Source of the DNA: Hygrophila difformis
Lineage: Eukaryota; Streptophyta; Magnoliopsida; Lamiales; Acanthaceae
Length of the DNA stretch: 64,000 nucleotides
Assembly: GCA_030278955.1 (NCBI GenBank)
Contig: JAOANR010000010.1
Span: 28,150,174-28,214,173 of the forward strand
Reading direction: 5' to 3'
Of this stretch, positions 56,180 through 64,000 are shown in pieces. The translations under genes and the position numbers were made by a program. The first letter of the stretch is position 1, and every line of letters starts with the position of its first letter. Under the pieces are notes generated by a model. That model was not told the origin of the DNA, searched no databases, and was given only the letters and a program-made list of their open reading frames with translations.

Positions 56180-56653
56180 ATGGGAAAAAATTCAAATTTT
56201 TTTAAATACCTTTAATCATATACATATATTAATATTTGAATCTCATGACAATCTCAGACTCTCTGTTTACTAATTTTAGATTGGGAATCCGTCCAACTCT
56301 ATAAGCAATGTTTATTTGATGTTTCTTTATTGTTTTATTTTTCCATTGGGGAACCTTTCTCTTTAGACATTGAAATCTATTTCTGTGGCATACCAATAAT
56401 TAGGTTGTATTTCTGGGGTTTAATGTTGTTGCTTGATGGCTTGGAAATTGGATAGGTAAAAATTAATATGTGAACTTCTATAGAAGTGTGTCCCTTGTGT
56501 TGTTAGGCTTCATAGTTGGGTTTTTGCTTGTTTGAAAATATGAATGTATAGTAGCTCTGTTGTTGTTTGGTATGTGGTAGTGGAATTTGATGTTTAGTTA
56601 ATGTCATTAGCTAGCTGGTTAGCATATCGATAAATCACCTCCTTTTTTTGTAG
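56180..56653. other. No gene seen; possible intron
   Basis: AT-rich. It ends in a pyrimidine tract and TAG next to the ClpS exon, so part may be the preceding intron. Confidence 0.35.
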
Positions 56654-56954
56654 AAAGATGTGAAAAAAGGCCTTTGTTTTTGTATGCCCAGGAAAAAGAG
56701 GAAGGCATCACCTCCTTATCGAGTGTTGCTGCATAATGACAATTTCAATAAGAGGGAGCATGTTGTGCAAGTGTTGACTGAAGGTTATACCGGGGATGAC
56801 TCTGGACAATGCTGTGAACATAATATAAGAGGCCCACTACTTTGAGATGTCAGTGGTAATAATATGTGACCAAGCTGATGCAGAAGAGCACTGCATGCGG
56901 CTTAGAGGCAATGAGCTTTTGAGCTCAATAGAGCCTTCCAGTGGTGGTGGTGGT
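56654..56954 (+). pseudogene. ClpS (plastid Clp protease adaptor) exon, broken
   Basis: ClpS proteins bind N-degron substrates and hand them to the Clp protease; the plant form acts in plastids. After an acceptor-like TTTTTTTGTAG the frame reads SPPYRVLLHNDNFNKREHVVQVL, then a one-base insertion near 56776, KVIPGMTLDNAVNI in the next frame, a TAA at 56826-56828 where Gln is usual, EAHYFEMSVVIICDQADAEE, HCMRLRGNELLSSIEPSSG and a TGA at 56952-56954. The HNDNF and the end of the domain are well kept, so decay is modest. No upstream exon for the transit peptide found. A pseudogene fragment is likeliest; a misassembly or sequencing error is possible. Confidence 0.85.
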
Positions 56955-57717
56955 TGATTAGATCTGTCTGCCTTCTAGAGTTATTAATACATCATTTATA
57001 TAATACATGTATATATGTGTACATATGGAATCTGAAAAAATGATAGTTTATTGTGTCAACATTACCATATTATCCATGGGGATGGATACATATGAAACTA
57101 TTGAAACTGTTTGTAGTGATGTCGCTGACAACTTTCTTGATGTTTTTCACGTATTATGTGGTGGTATTGCCAAACATGAAACATCTGACATTATCTTACA
57201 AGCTTAAGTGATGAACATGGAACAGTACCAACCAATAATTAGCTTGTATTGGAGAAATTTGTTTTACATTTTTTCCTATTTTATGTACTTTGTTTATTAT
57301 AGAACCTTCAATTTTATTTATATGTATTTTTTTTAAAAAAAATTGATCAATATATTTTATTATGGATTATTTATGTTTATATTTGTATTTATTTTTTAAA
57401 TTTAAATTACTCATTTGTTATAAAAAAATATGGTTGAGACAAATAAAGTTTGAAATAAAATTTATATTTCAATTCTCTATCTATAACAACCAAACAAGAC
57501 AATTGAATTTCTATTGTATTTCTCTGTTTAATTCTCTGTGTTACCAAACATGATAATCAATTCTCTTTCTCTGACCCAATTCTCTTTCTCTGCAATTGTA
57601 TTCTATGGCATCAATTCTCTGCAATTCCATTCTCTGTACCAAACGCGCCCAAAAATAAAATAATAAAACAAAACAAAGGAACCGTGCATGATACGAGGAT
57701 TGTTGTAGTAAAACATA
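56955..57717. other. No gene seen
   Basis: AT-rich. 57530-57660 repeats CAATTCTCT/ATTCTCTG words and ends ACCAAACGCGCCC, which looks like the end of a MITE, but a matching left end was not found. Confidence 0.4.
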
Positions 57718-57719
57718 TA

Positions 57720-58055
57720 CTCCCTCCGTCTCACTAATTATGTCTCACTTTTCTTTTTGGTCCGTCATTATAATTGTCACATTTTCCTTTGAGGAAATGA
57801 TTAAATACTTTAATTACTAAACTCACTTCCATCACATCACATTAATAAATAAATATACTAAATTTTCAAACCCACAACTATCACATTATACATAAATAAA
57901 TCAATTAAAAATTCAAACTGTTACAATCACATCACATTAATTCTAAAGTTGCCCCCACTTTATACACTAATTTACCCCTCCATTAAATACTAAATATTCC
58001 CACATAAAATACCACGCCCAAAAGTTTTCGGACACATTTAGTGGGACGGAGGGAG
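57720..58055. mobile_element. Stowaway MITE (Tc1/mariner)
   Basis: Ends CTCCCTCCGTCTCACTAATT and its partner AGTGGGACGGAGGGAG; TA target copies at 57718-57719 and 58056-58057; 336 bp, no coding. Confidence 0.9.
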
Positions 58056-58097
58056 TATCTATTAATGAGTTTATTATCTCTGTATATCATTTTTCAT

Positions 58098-58263
58098 ATT
58101 GGGGACTTACTCTAGTGGTAAGTCCCCCGATTCACAATCTATTGGTTGGGGGTTCGAATCCCCACATGGCCCTCTATACCTCCCCTTTGTTCCCTTTTAT
58201 AATTTATGTGGCATGAGCTCCCACTACCCCTTACCCAGCCCTTTAATGGCTCTTAAAAAAAAT
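58098..58263 (+). mobile_element. tRNA-derived SINE
   Basis: Pol III box A TACTCTAGTGG (58108-58118, one mismatch to consensus) and box B GGTTCGAATCC (58151-58161, exact), then a non-tRNA body and a short A run (58254-58262). No clear TSD. Not a tRNA gene: the cloverleaf is incomplete. Confidence 0.65.
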
Positions 58264-58663
58264 AACAATATGCCCATGCGAACACACCAGACACATTAAT
58301 AAATGCAAATCATTAATTGCTAAATAATCATGATAATACCGTAAAAGATAAACCAATGGGGTTGGGTAAATAATCACCCTTAACATACTAAAAATACACC
58401 CTAATAAAATGGCTAGACTCAAAAGAATAAATTGCATAGATATATGTGAAATTTAATTGGATATAATATTAAAAATAAATACTAATACTATAAATGAGTG
58501 TGTATGAAAGGGAAAATTCATGTTTGTTCCCAAAAGATTTTCTCACCCACTTTTAGTTCCATACTTATGAAATTTTATTTTTTGTCCAATTAGATAATTA
58601 TTTTTTCACATTTAGTCTATTGCTCTATTTTTTAATAAAAAATATTTATGTTGGATTAGAGAT
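58264..58663. other. No gene seen
   Basis: AT-rich, no repeat or gene recognised. Confidence 0.4.
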
Positions 58664-58872
58664 AGGAGTGGGTCGGTACGGTATACAGAAAATTTCTCGT
58701 TGTACCGTGTATCGTACCGAATTTACGGTATGAAAATTTTTATACCAATCCCATACCGAAATCATTGATATATTGATTTTCGGCATACCAAAAAATACCG
58801 AAGGTTTCGGTATGAAATTTTTTCATACTGTTACCGTACCGACTTTTCAGTAAGTTCGGTATTGTTACTGCC
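58664..58872. repeat. hAT-like non-autonomous fragment (CGGTACGGTA type)
   Basis: Dense CGGTA/TACCG words (GTCGGTACGGTA, ACCGTACCGAC) typical of plant hAT-related MITEs. Borders and TSD not defined. Confidence 0.45.
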
Positions 58873-59347
58873 GTTTTGGAGTAACGCTTAATCCTCTAGA
58901 CGAAGCCTTCAAGACTGTAACGCTCCAAAAATTCAAACTTGATTTTCGCAAGCATTACCGGTGTACTAACCATCCTAAACTAGTGGTTAGCTAACTTTGA
59001 ATAGCTAGTACAAGGCTGAGTACAACCCTACAGTGATTATCTGATTAACCAATTTTGAGCGAAAGCTAAAACAATTAAAAACACATAGGCAGTTAATAAG
59101 TCTCTACATAAATATAAATAATATGGAACTAATATACGTACTACTCAGGGAAAATGAAGTGGGGAAGTATTATTATTATAATCTATTGTCGAATACCTCA
59201 CTCTAAATGCACAGAAAATAAAGTGGGGCTGTTTATGGGGTGTTTATTTAGCACCACCCTAAACCAACAAGTATTGAAGCAACTATTAATAAAAAATTCG
59301 ATTTACTACCAGTTTAGCATTTGACTCTCGGAAATCACAATTAAGAA
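58873..59347. other. No gene seen
   Basis: AT-rich; starts TGTAACGCTCCAAAAATTC near 58916, LTR-like but unpaired. Confidence 0.35.
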
Positions 59348-59612
59348 GCCCTGTTTGGAAAATAAGCTAAATAAAATTAGCTTATTCTAGTCAATTTAAG
59401 ATAAATTAACTTATTTAAAAAGACAAAATAATTTAAAATAGTGTTAAATCAGCTCTTTTTGAAACCGCTGCAAATAGCAATATTTTGGAATTAACTTATT
59501 ATAGGCAAAAAAATTTGCCTTGAAATTGTCAAACTGCTAATTTTAACTAATTTATTACTCAAATTTCTCACATAATCAGTTAACAGCTAATAACTAATTA
59601 CCAAGCAGGCCC
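59348..59612. mobile_element. MITE-like repeat
   Basis: Imperfect inverted ends GCCCTGTTTGG and CCAAGCAGGCCC around AT-rich AATAAGCT/AGCTTATT-type sequence. Confidence 0.42.
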
Positions 59613-59673
59613 ATAGTCAAGATGCACACAAAAGCACTTAAAAAAATAGATGCATTATTTAAATAATATACAA

Positions 59674-60908
59674 TTTTTTTTTTTTTGCGAACGGCCTGAA
59701 AAAGGCTAGAGAAAAGAAAAGAAAATGGAAATCAAACTAAACTCTCAGGAACCAAGTTCCTACTGCATCCGCTGCCGGAAGGGGAATCAGGGGGTCCGGC
59801 GGGAACGCCCAATTCGTGAAAAAATGCTCCTCATCTGCGCCAAGCCGAGCTAAACAGTCTGCCACAACATTTCCTTCACGAAGTCCGTGCTCAAATCTAC
59901 AAACCCGGAAGCTCCTCCTCAGATCATCAATGTGATGGAAATGGGGCGCAAGCCAATGAGTTGCTCCAGGGGAAGATTTCAAAAGCCGAATGGCTTCACT
60001 TGAATCACTACAACAAACAACTTCCCGAATGCCTTTAGAACGAGCCAATAGAAGAACCTGCAAGATACCCGTAATTTCAGCCCGAAGAACCGAAGTTTTT
60101 CCAAGATACCCGAAAACACCCCCCAGCCAGGCTCCATTACTGTCACGCAAAACGACACCAAATCCCGCACGCCCGACTCGCCAAATATGAACCATCAGCG
60201 TGAATAAATACTCCAGTCCCAGAACCCATATTCCAACACACCAATCGGGGATGCAAGCGATCCGACCTAGGCCTTGGGAGCACTTTATCCAGAAGATCAC
60301 GATAGTGAGTGATAGACCGAATGAGGGCCTGCTGTGAAGAGATTTTCCCTTGGGAAACTCTACTATTTCTCTCCTTCCATATCAACCAAATGGCTTCAAG
60401 AAATAGACTTGCAAAATGGAGATACATACAATGAAGCCAATCCCTAATTTCAACACGTGGCAGGGTCCTCAAATCATTCAGGACATCAACTCCAATGGAA
60501 TGCCATAATTGAGAAACCCATTGACAATAAAACAAACAATGGGGCCAATCTTCAATGTTAATGCCACACGGTGTACATAAAGGCGATGCAGCCACTTGGC
60601 AATGGTGATGGAGATAATTGCAGGGAAGCGCAAACCATGCTAATAGCCATAAAAAGAAACAAATCCGTTCAGGGAAAGAAGATTTCCACATCCAGGACCA
60701 TGCCGAGCCCTCAGATATATCTCCCAACAGAAACATGTACCCTGAGCGAGCTGTGTAACAACCATCACTGGTAGAGTGCCACCTCCAGCCACTCTTACAA
60801 GCTTGGTGTAACACGGGGGGAAGGTTCACTCAGAATATCCTCCTTAAGAGTAGGAGGAATGATAGTGTATAATCTGGACAAATCCCACTGGTTATCATTG
60901 ACTATATC
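59674..60908 (-). mobile_element. L1-type LINE, 3' part
   Basis: Poly(A) tail seen as a T run (59674-59686) and pol C-terminal domains upstream on the minus strand. Interrupted at 60908 by the chromovirus LTR, so its 5' part lies right of the window or is lost. Confidence 0.85.
59737..60908 (-). pseudogene. LINE pol C-terminus: zf-RVT and RNase H (RVT_3), frameshifted
   Basis: Right to left: QWDLSRLYTIIPP, then zf-RVT with WRWHSTSDGCYTARSGYMFL, WKSSFPERICFFLWLL, and Cys/His-rich LCTPCGIN..WPHCLFYC (about 60300-60829). Then WNMGSGTGVFIHADGSYLAS and, after a one-base shift near 60170, AGFGVVLRDSNGAWLGG, LRAEITGILQ, CCSDSSEAI and LREGNVVADCLARLGA, an RNase H with D-E-D-D intact. A second frame change lies near 60830. 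Nicks and replicates target DNA in intact LINEs; this copy cannot. Confidence 0.88.
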
Positions 60909-63503
60909 TGTAACACCCCGGTTTTAGATAACCCAGGTCGGGGTGTCACCGTCACACCTCCCTAGTAAGACACAGTTTGTCCGGCTTACTAAAGAGATGC
61001 AAGGCTAGGTATTGCAGTATTTAAAACATTTAAAGCATTCAAAACAGCCCATACAATATAGTTCGAAAATAATAATATCATAGCGCAGCGGAAATAATAT
61101 TTAAGTATAGTATTGCAGCGGAAAATGTAAATAGGGCCGACATGGCCAAAGCACGGGTTAAACAGGCCCGTTCATAATATAGTCTAATGTACGAAATTAA
61201 AACAAAATAATGTTCCCAAAATCCCATGCATGAATCGTGCTCATACATGCTCATTCCACATACTCTGTAAGAAAAAGGAATAAAAATGGTTTGGTCAGCA
61301 CAACTTGCTGAGTAAGTTAACACAGACATGATCGTAGGGTTTAAAAGCCATTAATTTATTATTTAAACAAAAACATGATAATAAACATAATAACTCAATT
61401 TAATCTAAACAACTATCCAATTGCATAATTTAATTCAGGGCTTTATTGAACAACACCTTTCACAGGATTTAAAATAAAAGCCATAATTTAAATAAAGCAT
61501 TTAAATAATTTAATTGGACAACAAACCTAATTTAATTTAATTTAATTTAATTTAATTTCCCCATTACATCCCAGATTTAGTATTTCAGGTATTTCACGAT
61601 TGCATCGCAATCTCAACAAGTCTAGCCGGTAGCCCGGCGGCCGCAATCGTATCAGCCATACCCAGTACCACTCCGGAGCCTGGGGAAACCCATGTGGATA
61701 TTCTCGAGAGTGTAGGCTCTATATCTCATGCCGTTTTGGCAATATCATATCTCAATTTTAGCGCGCGGGGTCACCATCGTCCATTAAGGCACGAAGTGAA
61801 TCGTTAGGGGGCACCCTGCAGAGCACTCACCCCTAATTTTAATTTATCAAGTTGTAAGGGGATTTAACTTCAAAAATCTGATTTCAATTTTATTTATTTA
61901 AAAATAATATTTCAATTTATTTCAACCCTAAAGGTTAATTCCATGTTTCAACAAGATTTCAAGATTTGATTTCCGGTAAACCACAGTTTACCCTAAAATT
62001 CGTCTAAAATCAGATTTAATTCCAAAAATTCCGAAATTTCACGAATTACTCAGAAACGTCGAGATCTACCACTTTCGTGTTTTAACTTTTTCAATCCGAG
62101 ATACCAAAATAGGTCAAAAACACCAATTTTTACAGAACCACAAATCTGTCCGAATTTTACAGACCACAGTTTAGAGATATTGACATCTTCCATAGCAAAT
62201 CAACTCCAAATTTATTGAAATTTTACAGAGACCATCTTAAGACATTTATCTACAACTTTGATGTTCGGCCAAAGATCTAAATCAGTCTGGAACCTATGTC
62301 AAAATCGTGATCAAGATCGGACCTAAGTTCTGTCAAGAATTTCAAGATCTAGTTTCAAGCAGTTCGGTTTCGGTTGGTTTTCACATATCAAATCGTCTCT
62401 AAAAATTCTGAAAAGTTTACAGTAGATAGATCTAAAACTTAGGAACGTTTTTCGTGTTTTAAGTTTTTCCGTTTGAAGTCGTTTTAAGGTTCGGAAAAAT
62501 TAGGCAAAACTGTTGCGCCGTGAAAAATCATACGTTGACAGATTTACGATCTTTTGTTAAATCTTTTAGTTTCGAATGTTTTAATTCCTCCCAAAATCAT
62601 GTAAGGCTAACTTACTGAGTTGTGAATGTCCGGGATTGTCTATTTCGAAGGCATGGGTTCCAGGTCACCGTTTCTCCTCTCCGTCCGTCGGGTTCTACGT
62701 TCTAGATCCAATTCGAGGTGTGGAAATGAAAGAGACGGGGTTAGAATCCGTTTTCGGATTGAAACTAAGAAGAATCTGATGGACTAGAACTTACCACACG
62801 TCGGAGATCCTTTGATTTTCGTCCAAAAGCTGCTGCCTTGGTTTTTGATGCCTTCGTAGACTTCCGGATCTAGGGTTTTGTGTATAGAGAGTATCGTAGG
62901 GTGTTGAAAAGGGTTTAGGGTCAGTCAAGAGAGTTATTTATAGAGGTTAGGACCTAGGGGGACGTCCAAGTCCACCTCTAAGAGTCTTGAGCCGATAGAT
63001 GTTCAACCGAATGTCGAAAAATCCGCGTTCGGGCGAGAGATTCACGCAACGGGCGAATCTGTCGCGTGGCGCAGTCGTGGCGCGTTTTCCCTTCTTCGAC
63101 CGCGCGGCCACCGCGCCGGCTTCGCCTGGACTTCGGTCCGGGCGGGTCGTGCGATCCGTCGTGCTTTCCCTCCTCTCTTTCGGACTTCTATCCCTCTATG
63201 CTCCCGTTTTATGATCTTCGGGGTCTCTTCGGGTTTCTACTTTCTCTCTAAGTTTTTACTCGGGTCTAATTGGATGTTTGGACTCGAATTCTCGAGTTGA
63301 TTGGTGTCGTGTTCCGGTGTATAATTTATTTACCTTTAATCCATCCTTTTTATTTAATTAAATTCCTTTAATTCCTTTTTAAGTAAAATCTCATTTCTCA
63401 TTTCCTTATCTTTATTTATTTATTTATTTGCTGGATTTATTTATTTATGGTATTTATTTTATTTATTGTTTTATTTTATGTTGGAAAATTCTCGGGTATT
63501 ACA
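60909..63503 (-). repeat. Chromovirus 3' LTR, 2595 bp
   Basis: TGTAACACCCCGG to CTCGGGTATTACA. GC-rich GGCGCG block at about 63064-63118, TATA box 62935-62942, hairpin GATTGC/GCAATC at 61598-61612 where sister LTRs have arrays, (TTTAA)n at 61529-61558 and TTTA tracts at 63411-63476. ORFs inside are not genes. Confidence 0.9.
62935..62942 (-). promoter_or_regulatory. LTR TATA box
   Basis: TATAAATA on the minus strand in CTCTATAAATAACTC; same place as 3503-3510. Confidence 0.6.
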
Positions 63504-63727
63504 GTCTACCCTCCTTAAGAATCAACTTCGTCCTTGAAGTTGTGTTTCGTCTTTTCTCGTGCTAAGGTCTTTTTGTTTATTTTATTAATTTGTGACTGAA
63601 CTTAGAATTAAGACTTCTAAGCTGCCTACGTACCCGGTAAAGGGATCAAGCCATAACGTAGTTCAAAAGTTTACAAAGATGCACGAAAAATAGGTGGTAT
63701 GATATCCTCTCCCCCTTAAGATTGCAG
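63504..63727 (-). other. PPT and 3' UTR of the right-hand chromovirus
   Basis: PPT complement GTCTACCCTCCTTAAG (63504-63519), CAACTTCGTCCTTGAAGTTG, then CTACGT..ACGTAG inverted pair at about 63626-63659 and a second PPT-like TCCTCTCCCCCTTAAG. Confidence 0.7.
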
Positions 63728-64000
63728 TTATGTCCCCATAACTGTGTCGGTATCGGTTTGGAACAATGTCGGGTATCGTTCTCTCATGTCGGATTCTACT
63801 TCCCAAGTTGCCGTCTCACTTTCGTGGTTCGACCAAAAAACCTTGATCATTTTGATGGTTTTATTCCTCGTTACTCGTTCCTTAGTGTCGAGAATACGTA
63901 CTGGGACTTCTTCATAAGTCAAATCTTCATCGAGCTCAATTATCTCCGGTTGAAGTACATGTGTCGGGTCCGGCACATACTTCTTTAGTTGTGAGACATG
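63728..64000 (-). CDS. pol: Pol C-terminus with chromodomain (truncated by window edge)
   Basis: Last 90 codons of the polyprotein: integrase end [19 protein letters not shown], then chromodomain [34 protein letters not shown] and a final MGT before the stop. Collinear with the end of element A's pol and clearly homologous, but with many substitutions, so a different subfamily. The frame is open to the window edge. The stop codon sits in the hairpin 63725-63744. Confidence 0.93.
   Translation of the reverse strand, partial: HVSQLKKYVPDPTHVLQPEIIELDEDLTYEEVPVRILDTKERVTRNKTIKMIKVFWSNHESETATWEVESDMRERYPTLFQTDTDTVMGT

Larger units (their letters stand above)
60909..64000 (-). mobile_element. Chromovirus, left (3') end only
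   Basis: Minus-strand element running off the right edge: 3' LTR 60909-63503, PPT, 3' UTR and the pol C-terminus. Same family as the left-edge chromovirus. Inserted into the LINE; left target bases ATATC (60904-60908), partner outside. Confidence 0.92.

Noticed and set aside
57007..57207. 66-codon ORF after ClpS
   Set aside because: No domain, AT-rich surroundings, length expected by chance.
58098..58170. tRNA gene
   Set aside because: A and B boxes are present but no complete cloverleaf or proper acceptor pairing; a SINE head fits better.
1317..63503. Pairing the LTR at 1317-4086 with the LTR at 60909-63503 as one giant element
   Set aside because: Same family and strand, but the first has its PBS and gag on the left and the second has PPT and pol on the right; each belongs to an element leaving the window.

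Overview
This window is nuclear DNA of a flowering plant, most likely a eudicot. It contains Ty3-gypsy elements with chromodomain and Athila-type polyproteins, two Cassandra TRIMs with 5S-rRNA-like LTRs, Stowaway and hAT MITEs, a tRNA-derived SINE, plant LINE domains (DUF4283, zf-RVT, RVT_3) and a fragment of the plastid protease adaptor ClpS. I see no bacterial or viral operon and no intact cellular gene. Almost everything is transposable element, much of it nested.

Layout. 1-4086: right end of a minus-strand chromovirus (gag start, PBS, 5' LTR) inserted in an older minus-strand gypsy element (about 4087-8400). 8540-13770: decayed plus-strand Tat-like gypsy (LTR with TATA box, gag, protease, RT) holding a minus-strand Cassandra. 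13771-55834: one old minus-strand element (D) with a tRNA-Asp PBS, stretched to about 42 kb by later insertions. Its left LTR holds a complete plus-strand Cassandra, a hAT MITE and a Stowaway MITE. Its interior holds a non-coding LTR element (B, from 18592). B's right LTR is split by a full-length chromovirus (A, 25178-36289, TSD ACTCC). A GC-richer gene-like segment follows (36519-37305 and 51992-52275), split by a defective chromovirus (C, 37306-51991, TSD AGGGC). C's gag is in turn split by an Athila-type element (38524-49508, TSD AGGAT). 55835-60908: DUF4283 fragment, ClpS pseudogene, Stowaway MITE, SINE, other small repeats and the 3' end of an L1-type LINE. 60909-64000: 3' LTR and pol end of another chromovirus that runs off the right edge.

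How the parts work. Chromovirus A is the best preserved. It has a 1343-codon gag/protease/RT/RNase H/integrase/chromodomain frame, one frameshift in gag, nearly identical LTRs and a leader ORF for an acidic, coiled-coil-like protein. Athila has gag, protease, RT, RNase H and integrase in several frames. B, D, the Cassandras and the MITEs encode nothing recognisable and would depend on enzymes supplied in trans.

Most unusual: (1) short repeat arrays in chromovirus LTRs whose units fold into hairpins with compensatory stem changes, at similar LTR positions in different elements but with unrelated sequences; one array copies the tRNA T-arm/B-box. (2) A 467-bp almost perfect palindrome as one end of element C, whose other end is also rebuilt as an inverted copy of an LTR tip, yet the element has a 5-bp TSD. 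(3) The acidic leader ORF of element A. (4) A hairpin over the pol stop codon shared by two chromoviruses. (5) A 343-bp triplication at an LTR/PBS junction. Boundaries of the older elements (4087-13770 and the ends of D) are approximate.
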